From Isoetes taiwanensis (lineage: Eukaryota; Streptophyta; Lycopodiopsida; Isoetales; Isoetaceae), in the NCBI GenBank assembly GCA_021234155.1, contig JAJEKV010000062.1:5148497-5212496 (forward strand): a stretch of 64,000 nucleotides of DNA, in the 5' to 3' direction. A program made the position numbers and the translations under genes. The stretch's first letter is position 1. Each line of letters opens with the position of its first letter. Shown here one piece after another: positions 12,571 through 25,206 of the stretch. A model generated the notes under the pieces. It saw only the letters and a program-made list of their open reading frames with translations, ran no database searches and was not told where the DNA came from.

Positions 12571-13540
12571 ATTCATCGATATCTCGCTCACAAAAAAGCT
12601 CTCCTTCCGTCATCCCTCAATTCCTCATGACTTACCAAATTCTCGCTTTTTGTGAAGTCTCCTTAGCAGCCAATATGTCCCCTCTTATGAGAAACATTAT
12701 TAAGGCCTGGAATAATATCTATTTAGCTTTCAAATTTGATCGAGCCAAAATTTTCATTCGGACATGTCTATTTTCTGGTCTCCTACTTTCAAGGATCATC
12801 CTAACCATGTGTTGGCCTTGAAACATCCTCAGATTTACAAGAAATGGTACCTCAAGGGCTTTAATAATTTGGGTGATCTGTGGCATAATGGTAGATGGAT
12901 TACTTGGTCAAATCTCAAGATCAAAATAAGGGGAACACATAACGACAAAAAAAGGTTTACAAGCACATCGAACATTGTTGGAAATTGCCCCTTCTCGGTT
13001 GCCCAATAGTGGCCTTAGCTGGATGCTTAATAAGAAATCAAATTACAAGGTCAAGGATATTTACAATTTCTTAGATCAAAGGCCCGATCTTCCTAAGTCA
13101 TCCATTGCTTGGAACATAAACTCTGCCATTACTAAATCTCTAATCGAAATGTATGGAGCTCCTATGCTTCAAGAAAGGTTTCCTTCTTTGCTTGGTTGAT
13201 TGCAAATAAAAGTGTTCCCCTGTCTTCAAGTTGTGGCCAGAGAAATCCTAATGTCTCACCAAACCGCCCCTCTTAACTCGCAATAATGTTGAGGATTTGG
13301 AACATATTTTCTTTTGCTCAAAATTAGATCCCCTTTGGTTGTGGTTTAATAGATACTTTGACAATTATGATACCTCTTCCATTCTTAATTTCATGCAAGG
13401 AAATGATAATTACAAGAATACCATTGCATTTCTAACTCGTGGAATATTTGGAAATCGAGAAATAGGTGTCTATATGGTAAGAAAAGGTTTTCTATTACTT
13501 GGATTAAGCTACATATTAAATATGACATTGAGCTCTTAAC
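12571..13540 (+). pseudogene. LINE ORF2 C-terminal region with zinc-knuckle-like remnant
   Basis: Several short frames continue ORF2: SIFWSPTFKDHPNH, then a segment with SYKVKDIYNFL-like sequence and finally LEHIFFCSKLDPLWLWFN (13290-13350), which resembles the zf-RVT knuckle end of plant LINE ORF2. At least three frame changes and a stop intervene. The remainder to 14590 lacks domains and is probably C-terminal/3' UTR sequence. Confidence 0.6.
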
Positions 13541-14607
13541 TCGCATTATAGGAGAACTTTTTGTCGACAATTATGACAGTCCCGGGATCAAATTGGTGAA
13601 TTTGTGGGGTATTATAAATTATTTATCTCAACACTTTCATTTACAAATACTAATTAAGTTCCTTTTCATAGGATACATGGAGTTGCAGAGGGTCCTTACA
13701 CCTAACAGATACTTTGTCTCCAAGGATGGAGAGTCTCCGAGAAATGAAGTTGATAGATATGGGGTGGAGAGATTGCATGAACATCGTGTCTGCTATCCCC
13801 TACTAATCGCTGGTCGGCCCGCAAAGAAGAAAAGATGAAGAGGTCAAGAAAAACAAATGAAAGGCTTTGGGCGTAAATATTTTCAAGGGAAGTTATGCAA
13901 ATGGTCTTCATGTTCAAAGTTCATTGAGAAGTACAATCAAAATTTCACCGAAAGGCGCTTTCTAAGATATAGAGAATTATACTACACTCACGTAATGCTT
14001 GCTGATAGTTATGGTACACTTTATGTCGCTTATGGTACAAATTACTACATTGATCGAGATGAGCTATGGCATGCACCTTCCTATATTCTTGGCACTACCT
14101 CAAATTTCACAAACCGCTTTAATCCGCTCTTCTTCTCCAATGATCCACATGACACAAAAAATTCCTACTATCCCTTCCACTACCATCATATCGAAAATTG
14201 ACAAAGATTGGCTCCTTTTGAATGCAAGAACTTCTTTTTGTGAATGCAGTCAATTAGTACTTTTAGCAAAAAGGATTGGCATGAAGAATTGTGGAGAACT
14301 GCTTTCAAGACTCTTTTGGGATTCTACACCGAAAAACTTTGACATTTGCCTTCAATTATCACATATCCGAAACTATTGAAGATCTTCTACATCGATGTCA
14401 CATTCTCGGATGGAGTTAAGTTGTCGCTACTCTTAACATCATATCCACGTGATTTTCGGGACTACTCTACGTAAACTTGTTAACATAATTTCCTATTCAT
14501 CAGTTCACATTTTCTATTGTTAAGTCTTCATGGGACTTAACTATATTTTGTATGTTTTTCCTTAATTAATGAAAAAATCATCTCGTACCTTCAAAAAAAA
14601 AAAAAAA

Positions 14608-14620
14608 AATTTGAGACCAC
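14608..14620 (+). repeat. target site duplication, right
   Basis: AATTTGAGACCAC directly after the A run; the downstream ACATCCTATGTT matches 5156-5167. Confidence 0.7.
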
Positions 14621-15854
14621 ACATCCTATGTTCCCTTTTAGGTACTACTTTACCCGAGGTGCTAGAGTATGTGTGTCCTTTTCTACTTTATTTGGCATAA
14701 CTTCCTCTTGAAACTCATGCTAGGTCTTCAAAGGATTTAGAATTGTTCTCATAAGGCTGGGCTTAGGTTTGGCCACAAGGACAAAACCTTATTATCTTCC
14801 ATAGAATTTTTTTGTTTAATTAAAAGATACTCATCCATAGAATTTTTAACTTATTGACTTATTTAATATGTGACATAGATTCTCATAACTAATGCTAGTA
14901 AGTGTAGGATGTCAAACTCCCGGTCAAGGCCAAGCCCATTGCCCCTCAAAATGGGCCCTCGTAAGTACTCCTACAAAATTGACAACAACTACTTTAGACA
15001 TTTATGATATAATTTGGGGTTTTTCAGTTTGGTTAAACATCTTTTTGAGTTTTTTTATTTTTTTTAAAGTTAATTTCCTATGATTTTGGGGTTTCTGAAC
15101 TCCCAAGAAACTTTGATTTTCAAAAATTATTGAAGTTTCCCTATGAAATTTTGTTCTTCAATTTCCACTTCAAGGGCACGCCACGTATAACCCAGTGATG
15201 CATCGCTGTGACATCCATGAGGATATCTTCGAGAGATTTGTCCATCTTATTTTGGTAAAATCATATATAATTGTGCATGCTTATAGGTGGTTCCTAAGTC
15301 CTCCTATGGATGGATTGATCAAGCATCTTGGGGTGATGCCGTATGAGCCTTGGCTTAATGAACTCGTGGCATATTCTACTAGAAGTTTCTTTCCCCCTCC
15401 CTTTTTTCTTTCAAGAAGCTCATTGTTGAATACGACAAATGGAGATTGGAAAAGTCTACTGACATACCTCGATTTGTCTTCTTGATTGATGAGATCCATC
15501 CTTTATAGTATCCTATATTTTTATTCTTTTTTCGATCGATTCATGTAATTTCAAAAGAGCTTCAATGCTTCCAGGTATTGTTTTATTTTCCTTTCCATGG
15601 TACACTTTTAAGGCTTCTTTGAGTTGTTAACAAAGACCCTCAAGCATTCAGCTAGATGATGGGTAATGATAAAATCTATGTTATAAAACCCATTGCTTAT
15701 CATTGTCGTGAAGTACTGAGTGCAAAGTCTCATTATGCCATGTGAATTGTTCTTCAATAAGATGCGCTTATTGTAACTTACTATAGAATAGAGAAATGAA
15801 GACAAAAATCAACCGTGAGGATTCAGCTTATCAATCCTGTCAAGAGTGAATGAA
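14621..15854. other. no gene recognised
   Basis: AT-rich sequence with short ORFs (for example 15195-15485 plus) that show no domain, no composition bias and no splice support. Confidence 0.4.
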
Positions 15855-15873
15855 GATAGATAGATAGATAGTA
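15855..15873 (-). repeat. GATA microsatellite, LINE tail
   Basis: Four to five GATA units directly abut the 3' end motif of the adjacent minus-strand LINE fragment, as a target-primed microsatellite tail would. Confidence 0.6.
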
Positions 15874-16450
15874 TTTTAACGCCACGCCACTAGGCAAAGA
15901 TCCAACCGACATGTGACCACACACCACACTACATTGCTTGGTTGGGCCCTGCCCCCAACCACTTTACATTGCATCTGTGGGTTAGAACAATGCCTGTAAA
16001 TTATTGTAGCATACATGATACCGCTAGAGAATATGTACAAAAGAAGGACAATATAATAAAGTATGAGCTTCATCTTTAACCTGCTACATATTACAAAGAA
16101 AACACAATCTCTCTTCTTTTGGAATCTTAGCCCACCTCCCTGTCTCAAAATGCAATCTATGTGAGACCGATCAAAATCGAGCAATTAGTTGTTTCGAATG
16201 TGGAGATATATAAGCATGCAAGTAATCTTAGCATCGGGTTAATCTCATTCTGATAAAAAGCAAGCCTCGAACCTTTTATTGTCCAAAGCTTATCTATCGC
16301 TAGAGATTGTACCAAGTCCGAGCTCCTACAATTGTAACCGGTCAATTTGCCTCAGAAATGCCCCATTTTCCTGCCCAAGATATCACATCGTAATACCATT
16401 TAGTGATTGATTCAAGCTATCTTTTCAGCCACTTGTTATCATCCAATTTT
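15874..16450 (-). pseudogene. LINE ORF2 C-terminal fragment (second family)
   Basis: Read on the minus strand, frames encode SPHSKQLIARF, SHRLHFETGRWAKIPKEER, then LCFLCN..QVKDEAHTLLYC, a CX2C...H...C knuckle that is the usual C-terminus of this kind of plant LINE polyprotein. Several stops and frame changes are present. The 3' end is GCGTGGCGTTAAAATAC followed by (TATC)n. It differs from the 6.2-14.6 kb L1 element, which has a poly(A) tail. Confidence 0.7.
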
Positions 16451-16599
16451 CTCAACCTATTGACAAAATTAATTATCAGGCAAAGGGGCTCTAATTTAAA
16501 GGTATCATGTTTTTTATTCTATTCTATTCTATTCTTTATTTAACTTCCAACTCTTCATGTAAAAAGAAGAGTTGGGGTTTATCTTGGTTTGGCCCCATC

Positions 16600-17060
16600 T
16601 CGCATATACACCTAATACCAAAGATCTACTACCAATTGCAAACTATCACATATTGGGAGTTTACTCATACCTACTATCAATTCCAAAGTCTCGCCCATTA
16701 GAAGCTGACTCACACGTACTACATTGACTACCAATTTCAAATTATCACCCATTGGAAGCTTACTCACATTTACTACCAATTATAAAGTATCACTCATTGG
16801 GAGCTTACTACAACTACTATGAATTCTAAAGTACAACTCCTATATATTCAAGAAACTTCCCATGTTACTAAGCATGCATTGCTCAACCACCCATGAGGAG
16901 CTTACTCATACTTATTACTAATTCCAACGTATCACCCATGAGGAGCCTACTCACATATACTACACTGCATAACACTTAACATTCTTATTCATATTTGCTA
17001 TCAATTTCAAAGTATCACCCATGAGGAGCATATCCACACATACACCCATGAAGACCTATG
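16600..17060 (+). repeat. degenerate tandem array, about 50-bp unit
   Basis: At least six imperfect units of the form ACTACCAATTCCAAAGTATC, ACCCATTGGGAGCTTACTCA. Later units carry ACCCATGAGGAGC in place of ACCCATTGGGAGC. Units are diverged and interrupted, so the array is old. Confidence 0.7.
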
Positions 17061-17124
17061 CCACCTCTACACCCATGAGGCCACATCTACTACATCCACT
17101 ATTTTTAGACTGTATCTCCATATG

Positions 17125-17300
17125 AGCATTTGAAACATTCTAGAACATTCTATTTTGAGTGTTTGCAATATTCTAGAATATTTTACTTTGAGTGTTTGCA
17201 AAGTTCCAAAAAAAAATTATTTTTAGACTAAGGTGTTTACTCTAAGCATGTGGAAGATTCTAGAACATTCTGTTTTGAGTGTGCAAAATTTCAAAAAACC
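17125..17300 (+). repeat. tandem repeats with TTCTAGAACATTC cores
   Basis: Three related blocks: TTCTAGAACATTCTATTTTG, TTCTAGAATATTTTACTTTG and TTCTAGAACATTCTGTTTTG, each followed by AGTGT(TT)GCAA-like sequence. The core is a palindromic GAA/TTC array resembling a heat-shock element, but in a repeat context. Confidence 0.6.
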
Positions 17301-17552
17301 TTCTATTTTTTAGACTGGACTGCTTACCCATGTGCATCTGGAATAATTGTAACCCATGGTCTAAAGCATATTGACAATCCATGAAATTTATATTCCTTCT
17401 AACAATAGTTCAAAAAACCGCAATCAAATATTACCTCTATGATGCCATACTTTGTCAACATATCTGTGCATTCTGCTGAAAGCTATTACAGGCATTAAGA
17501 ATACTGATCAGGCTAATTTTATTAGATTAAACTAATCCATAGTCTTCTAAAC

Positions 17553-17804
17553 TAATCCATAGTCTTCTAGTAGAACTTGACGACATAAATAATCTGAATT
17601 TATAAAATCCGGAGAGACCACGTCTATATTGAAAAAAGGGCTCATTAAACTTACTGGAATGGATAGAAGCTAGCATTACAGTATCCAAAGTCTTCTAATA
17701 GAACTTGACGGCCATGAACAACCTGGATGCATAAAATCTGAAAAAATCTATATTGAAAACATAAAGGATGATTAAGCTTATCTAATTGGATAGAAGCTGG
17801 CATT
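17553..17804 (+). repeat. two tandem copies of a ~130-bp unit
   Basis: 17553-17675 and 17683-17804 share TAGAACTTGACG, TCTATATTGAAAA and GGATAGAAGCT(A/G)GCATT in order. A short 20-bp tandem (ACTAATCCATAGTCTTCTAA, twice) precedes them. Confidence 0.75.
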
Positions 17805-19845
17805 GTGATGAAAGATCTCCATAGCTATGTGCATCAGTGTATCCAAAGAATGGCACCACATGGCCAATGCTATGTCGTCGACCGCCCCAATGAACCCTCG
17901 CGATTTGCCACAAAGCGATCCGGCTGATGTCGCCGCCGCTTTGTGTGAAGATGTTTCATGGACACAAAATGAAAACACAGCTGAGAATTGCTTTGCTGCA
18001 TATACTTGATTGAATCTTGTCTCCTAAGACAAATTCGATGCACACCAACACTCAGAAAATCACTTCCGGTTGCTCTTAGTCGGGCACAATATAATTCCAA
18101 CAAGCTTTTCAGCTAACAAAACTTTTGCTCTTCTCTGATGCAGATGCATGTCTCCAAAATAAATGCAAAATGGAAGACCTAATTTTTACCTGGGATGGAT
18201 GCGATGCTTTGTTCTGGAAGATTTCGCTGTCTTTTCTTCCCTTCCACATTAGAAGACATTTAGCTTTGTCATTTTGAGCCAGGATTATGCCATGTGGCAT
18301 GATTTAGGCCTTCCATCGCGGCAGAGGGACGATTGGACAAATCTAGACCATCGATCGGGGCAGATGGACGCTCGCAAAATCTCGACCGTCTCGGAACATT
18401 CGTGCCTTTTCAGTCAGAATTATGCCCTCGTGGTGCAATTTGGGCCATCGGTTGGGAATCCAAAACATGGTGTAATCTAGGTCGTCGATAGGGGTGGAGA
18501 GACAGGCTGACGCCACGATTTTATAATATAATAAGAAGATACCTAGAATATATATTTACCCACATGAACGACAACCCAAAAAACCAATATAACCTTGTGT
18601 TTTGACCAAGGGCAGCCACTGAATTATCAAAGGATTATTTTATGAAAATTCTTCATTTTTCTTGGAACGCATTATGGTTCGGGATGTATTATGAATTTTT
18701 GTGGTCACAAGATCATGGCATATTTTGGAGAATATTCCTTGTGCATCCATATGATCTGTCCGCTCAAAGCCAAGATGGGTTCAAACAGCTCCATGTTGAC
18801 CCGATTTGTAAGGGAGATTTAGCAAGCCCCAATCCAATGGTTGCCTTCTCCCAGTAAGCACATGACACATCAAACATACACTACAACACTAAATGGAAAT
18901 TGCAGAATCGAACCTTAACTAGAATTCAATGCTCTCCACTTACCTGTCAACTAGAAGCCAATGCTCTCCACGTACCTAGAATACTCAGGCTTGCTTTCGG
19001 CGTCCCCCGAGAGCTCGAAAGATACCAAAGATCAACCCTGTAGAACCCTAAATAAGCATACAGTGTGGATGGACAGAACATATAAATTGCCTTATTCACA
19101 TCCCAAAATGTGCGTGACTATGTGCCAATCGGCTTAAGTTAAGAAGCAAGAATAAAGCCAGCCAAAGAAAACGGGCACAACGGCAAGACCGACAAAGAAC
19201 CTCGCCATCGCAAAAAGCCATGAAAACAGGTCGAACAAGTTTGACATGATGCAAGAATCCCAGACACAAGCTTGAAACAATCCAACAAAGACCTGGCAAA
19301 TCAGGCAGACAAACGAAAGAGATCAAGTTAGAAAAGCCTGTTGAAGAGCATGTTGCCGGCCTGTTGAAAAGAGTGGTCAGAACTGCATATCTAACTTGAA
19401 GAAAAACCGTTGCCTGCTTCTTGCATAGAATCAACGATATTTGGACTCCGTTGGCCTTAGATGCAAGCCCCCTACAGAAACCGGCATCGGCTACATCCTT
19501 TGCATTCAACATCGGCTCCAGAACCCTACCTTGTGCTACGGGCCTGCAGAGGCTGGCTTAGGGCAAGTGGGCCCTCTTGGCCTCATTTTCGACGGCCGAA
19601 AATCTGCCATAGCCATTTTCTTCGAAGCCTCGAACCCACAATCATCTTCATCCGACACCTACACAGTCCAGAATAGAAAGCCATGTGCAGCATCGCCATG
19701 TGACGCATTGCCCATTCCTCCCACATAAATGAGCAAAATCAAACCCTAGATTCTCTTGTTTCGAATCTGCAGTGCCACCGTTAGCAAATACGGTATTCCA
19801 ACACGAATACCAAGAATAACCTTATCAAATCATAAGTTATAAATA
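17805..19845. other. no gene recognised
   Basis: Contains GC-richer segments (17870-17960, 18290-18500) and a 138-codon minus ORF (19512-19096) without domain similarity. I see no splice-supported coding structure. Confidence 0.35.
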
Positions 19846-19892
19846 CAAGAAACTTATCGCGGCGGCCAAGGCCGCCGCGAACATTTCTCTTC
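19846..19892 (+). repeat. GC-rich hairpin repeat, copy 1
   Basis: A perfect 11-bp stem TCGCGGCGGCC / GGCCGCCGCGA with a 2-nt AA loop (19857-19880), flanked by ACAAGAAACTTA on the left and ACATTTCTCTT on the right. The inverse of this whole 45-bp unit recurs at 27446-27490. Confidence 0.75.
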
Positions 19893-22800
19893 CCCAACTC
19901 GTCTATACATGCTAGAACATGCATAATTTGAACCTGCATTTTGTTGTCTTGTGTTCAGTGTCCGCACGATAGAAGAATGTTGACCATAACGACTCGTTAC
20001 GAAAGATGTTTTGCATTAAATCAAAAGAATCTAAGTTCCGAACATACAAAAATTGAACGGTGTTTGAGCATGGAGAATTCTAACCTCTGTATTTGCCAAT
20101 ATATCCATGCAAAATGGTCATTCAAAATGCATATGAATAAAACATGAACCCATTAACCCAATAGCTTTCCATATAATAAGAACAAATTTATGATATGCAT
20201 CATGGAGATGGTCCGTCATGCAATATTGCCCAACACTATTATTTGCTCTACTCAATGTACGGAAATGTTTCAAACGTGGTAGATCAAATTTGACCTCTGC
20301 TGAAACAAAATGTTAATGATGAGAACGATAATCTAAATGAGAACGATGTTTGGAAAAATGATGCATGCTTGACACGGGTTGAATATCAGTCTGCAAATTT
20401 ATGCAAATTTAGTGTACTAAGGCACATGCATTACATGCAACCAAAGTCCATTTCACATCGTCATGATCACTTAACCTATTTCTGCAGGTTTCGTCCACTT
20501 TCTATCCGTTCTTGCAACTTAAAGTTTGGTTGCAAGCATTTCAAGTGCATGAGCCAATTATGTCGTGCCACCTATGACAAATTCTCAAGATTGTTGCCAA
20601 AATTATCTTCCAAGAGTGTTGCCAGGAATATCTTAAGAGACTACGATTTTTATATTTATTTTTACATTGCATTCTTAATCAGCTATTTGACAGTTTGCTA
20701 TTCTAACCGATGTTGCTTGTAACTTCACTTCACGGCGTGTCCACCGGGGTCAACTTGCCCTCTGTGCCCCTAGAATCAAGGGTGGAACGAGACATTGTTG
20801 TTATACCATAAGAGGTCTGGGCCCTAGAATAAGAGGTCTAGACCTCATAATATACAATAACTTGATTGTGATATCAACGTTCTTCTAGGTTGAGACAAAG
20901 CCTTTAATGCATTACCAACAGAAGCATAAAAGAAAACCATTTCTTGTGCCACACCAACTATTTCATTCTCTATTTAGCTAACAAAATGCATAAATCAGAG
21001 GTCTCACACCAGCAGGATTTTTATCACGGACGTTTTTGGTATGTTTTCAATATTTGAAAACCATCTTCATGTTACAATTCATTTTCTTATAGCCATTAGA
21101 GGTTGCAAACTAAAAGATTGTGTTCCTCCTCTTCACATTTAGCTTTGCAATCAACACAAAAAGAAACTGCTTCATCCAATGCCATATATTTAAAAGGTGT
21201 TGCTCGGGCTATGGTTTCAGATACATGAATTCCAAATCTACATGGCAAAATATAAAATGCGATCAATTGTTTTACAATAGCAAAAGTTGGGAAGAGGAAA
21301 AACAAATATAATAGGAATCTACAACTTAAGGGACCATAAAGTACAAAATATCAATGTTATTCGAATAGCATTTGCAAGAAAAGTATAGCCCTCAAGTTTG
21401 AAATAGTTGTTGTATGAACAGGTTGGAGATCCAATTGACTTTCCAAGGATGGATGCCATGTTTGACAATGGAGATAGGTCTGGGAGGATGCCCTGATAAT
21501 AAATCACAGTCTACCAGATGGCTCATGAGCCACATATAATTTTTCCAGCTCTGAAACGAGATCTGCACAGGAGCATAGGTAGGGCAACGTGGGCATAGGT
21601 GAACTTCAATATGAGTAATAGTTTTAATTCAAGGCAAATCTAGCAGTAACAACAACTCCTTCTTTGGAATAAATTTTTGTCGATTGACTAAGTAGTGGAA
21701 TAACGTGGGTATCTCATTGCATTCAGAAATCAAATAGCACATTTAGGGCAAACTTGCAATACCTAGAAATGGATGACCTGTGCATTGCTGTGGCATCTTA
21801 GGTTTTGATAGAACTATGGAAGACATGTGATAACAAATAAGAAGGCCTATTTAAAGTAGGCAGTGCATGTACCTATTAAGGACGCCCTCCAAACAATGGT
21901 CGATAATGTTTCCCAGCAAAAAGCAAGTAGAGATGGGCAAGAAGAATTGGACGTTCATGTTCTTATCAATAGCTGAAGGAAGCCAACCGCTTCCTGCAAC
22001 ATAAGTCGATTGAATAGCATTTCACGCCTTCCCAAGTTATCTACTAAAACACTTGTAGCAAATGTAAGAGAAAACTCCTTACTTTCCCATGCTCGGGGTC
22101 CATATCAAGCATATTTATTGCACATGGTTCTCGCAACCGTGTCTAGTGCCATGCCCGTTTTAATAAAAAGAAATAGTAAACATCTTTTCTCGCAAGCTTA
22201 CGCCCAAACATTAGTCTATTTTGCGTGATCTATCTTATGCATTGAGCAACCTCGCCCCTATGGTAACCAAATTCATCGATTCAAAGAACAAAAATGACGG
22301 GACCTTACCATCAATATAGATCCTTGATTTGCTACTAATGTTGTAAAAGATCCTCTCTAACCATTGATACATTCTTGGAGCCAATAACAAATCATGAGGT
22401 CACTATTTACAAATTGTTTGGCCTTTTTAGGTAGACAACAAATTTCTACCTAGGAAGTTTCAGAAGCACACAAGGTCGGCCGTTGGGGAGTTCTCAACAG
22501 CTTTCAAATTAGATACTAGTTTTAAAGGCGCCCAACATATTTAAGCCGAATCAGCCACGTAATAATATCCGCCGATAATGGTCATGTATTCGTAGTTGCT
22601 AAGGCAAAAAGACTAAGCAACATCAAACTATCATAGAGATTTCAAATGATACGTAAGAACAATGCAACCCCTATAGTGGCAATGTGGACGCAAATGAGCA
22701 AGAAGAGATACAGGGAAAGGGATTAAAAAGAATATCTTTTTTTTCGCTTTTTGGCTTTGAAACCGCCTTGTAGGTTGTTTTGACGAAATCGCCTTTGTCT

Positions 22801-23200
22801 CATGACAACAAAACGTAAGCTCATGCTCGCTACAAATGCATTGTTGAAATGCAAGATCCTCGAAGATGAAGTACCCGATAGACGAATGAGCTTTTAATCT
22901 TGTTCTTCTACTAACCCAAACATTGAAAGCTCAAAGCTCGAATGCTCTAAAGGCCGTGGAGATCCCTATGAACTACAACCATCGATTTGGCCACAACGAT
23001 GGGTTCGGGGCCGTATGTCCGAATTGAGCCCAACAGAGTCCAATTGGCCCAAATAGGGCATAACTTTGCTTCTTAGCCAAGATGATTACTTGCGTAACAA
23101 AGAAGGGGAACATCATGCCTAAATCATACTCAAACCTACCCAGAAGTGGCCGATTTGCCTTGAAACGTTTTTAGTATGCTTGACCTTCTCACCCGTCCGA
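19893..23200. other. no gene recognised
   Basis: Long AT-rich tract. A minus-strand ORF near 21305-21096 ends in a Cys/Glu-rich stretch (CVDCKAKCEEEEH) but I cannot assign a family. No other coding signal supported. Confidence 0.35.
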
Positions 23201-23310
23201 AAGTGTCAATGGCGTAACGTACTACTCCATAGCTTCCTTTCCCAATTACTTCAAGTATTTTATATCTATGTGCTTCACCATATTCGAAGAACTCGAAATC
23301 GACCATGCTC
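23201..23310 (-). pseudogene. MAP kinase exon fragment (TDY-class-like)
   Basis: Minus-strand translation gives DFEFFEYGEAHRYKILEVIG, then KGSYGVVRYAIDT. This is the N-terminal kinase start of plant MAP kinases, including the Gly-rich loop GKGSYGVV, and is closest in style to the MPK8/9/15-20 group. Just after, GGACGGGTGAGAAGGTC still spells the expected Thr-Gly-Glu-Lys-Val but in another frame, and no ATP-binding Lys region follows. No further kinase subdomains are present nearby, so this is an isolated, frameshifted exon copy. Confidence 0.7.
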
Positions 23311-23599
23311 AATAAACAAAAACAAAAAGATTTCAACTCAATCTGCATGCGCCTAGAAAGTAAAAAGAAAATGGCATACCTTGCGGCGGCGATCTCCAAA
23401 AGATCCATAATGGGGATGGGTTTTTTCCCCAAAAGATATAGTGGCCGACAGACTCGGGGGGACGAACAAACCGATCCTTCCCCGCTTGCCGTGCTCACTA
23501 CTAGGATTGCCGTAGCGAGTTGTGGCCAGGAAATCCAAAATACCACTGCTTGAAAGCCTCTAGTAGGGTCCAACCCATGTGCCAAATCACAAGCTACTG

Positions 23600-25200
23600 A
23601 CTATAGACACTAGATTCTGCTCCAAATCGGCATCATGCAATGCCGGAACCAGCATTTGAGTGGGTTGTTAAGCCTGGACGTCGGATCCTCATGATTTTAT
23701 TTAATACATAGGAATGGAGGCCGGAACTAGAAGGGATAACCGTGAAAGCGATTTGCTGAAGCTTTGAAGCACGCGACAAATCCAGAGCAGAGGATTGCTT
23801 CCAAAGCAAGAAATCTGGAGCCCGTTAAATTTTCTTTCTTATTTTCATTTTTTCTTTTTTAAAAACACGTGTCGCCCCCAGATTTTTTGCTGGGGAAAAA
23901 ATATTAGGATCAAACAAAAATGGCATCTGCTGCATATAGTGTGCTAATTTCGTTTTGGGTTGGGGGAGGGTTTTGAGGCAGTGGTTAGGACTATGATTTT
24001 CGTATGGTATTGTATAAAAAACGATATAATTTGCCATGTGGGAGGAGCTTGAGTGTTTTTGCTAATTTGGGTGCTTTGGAACTCCCCTTTTTCTAGGAAT
24101 TAGTCCTCTATGTCGTAGGTTCCAATTTAGAAAGCATGTGAAGGGCGCTGGGCAGCGGATAGGAGCGCATAAGATGGTCGTGGAACATGCCGGATTTGCG
24201 TGTTAGAAGCGGACCCGCTTTCTATCATATCGATTATGCATGGAGCTCTCAAATTTGAGCATGGCAAAGAAATGAAAGACGCTAAGCACTCTGCTTCGAG
24301 CAAGCATCAGCACTGTGCATGGAAAGAGGCAGAGCTATGCAGGTTTCAGCAGAGATTTTGTGCCAAGAGTCATTTTTGCGCAGGTAAAATCCTCCTAATT
24401 TCTTGATTCTGAAGCTTGGGAGGCTCCTGAATAGGGCAGGTTGATATGGGTTCTCGGTGAGGCCGTCCGCCCCCGAGGGTTCAATCCTCCAGCCCTTTGG
24501 TTTCTTTTTGTTTATGCGTCCTCGGGTCAGAGGGAGCGCCAGCGAGCATTCCGACAAACAGAGAGGAGGCCTTTTCTTGGCCATTGAACATACTGTCTAT
24601 TTTTCTTGTGGAACGATACTGTTTAAGTTGTTGCTTTAAGAAGCCATGGTTTTTCAAGCATGAGTTCGATTCAGACCTTAGGAACACAAATTCCCTGTAG
24701 GTTTTCGTTCTTTTCACGCATCCGAAGACCAACAGTTTTTTGATGATCGTCTTGGCCGCAGGTGAGGCCATTGTGTCGTAAATGCAAAGGATTCAAAGGG
24801 CTAGTGTGTTCGACCTAGGCTATGGCAGCTTTGAAAAGGGAAGGCGCTATGGCAGAAGGCTATGTTGTTGTATACTATGGCAGGATTGGGTGCAGCAAAA
24901 TTCATTGGCACCATTGGTTGTTTTCTATTTTGCTTCTCTTTTATTTTTGCATGTGTTCGGTTTACACCATTGACATTGGCATGCATTTTTTCTCTCAAAA
25001 TTCTAAGGGCCATTGATCTGGCACAATACCGAGAATATCCGCCAGATCAATGGTTGGAAATAAAACTTGAACGTGACGCTATAAAGATAGGAAAAAAGCT
25101 TGGTTGTTAGTGTTCCTAGGAATTCGGCATACACTGTCTGCATTATATCAAAACATATATAATGCATTCACTTTGATTCTATTCTTCAAGATTCCTTGAT
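23600..25200. other. no gene recognised
   Basis: Several overlapping short ORFs. The frame at 24862-25110 (hydrophobic N-terminal half, then a charged end containing EYPPDQWLEIKLERD) reads like a possible protein, but I do not recognise it and see no clear splice partners. Confidence 0.3.
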
Positions 25201-25206
25201 GCTCCA

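Larger units (their letters stand above)
6248..14607 (+). mobile_element. L1-type LINE, about 8.4 kb, structurally near complete but broken
   Basis: Bounded by a 13-bp direct repeat and ending in a 17-base A run after AATGAAAAAATCATCTC. Contains a 5' region, an ORF1-like DUF4283/zinc-knuckle protein, an AP-type endonuclease, a reverse transcriptase with YADD and a C-terminal zinc-knuckle region, in the order of plant L1 elements. In-frame stops and frameshifts break ORF1 and ORF2 and a tRNA-like sequence lies inside ORF1. The long RT ORF (409 codons) shows the copy is not ancient. GAATTTGAGACC also occurs near 6625, so an alternative 5' boundary there cannot be excluded. Confidence 0.8.

Noticed and set aside
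19096-19512. 138-codon minus-strand ORF
   Set aside because: Hydrophobic/Cys-rich composition typical of chance frames; no family recognised.
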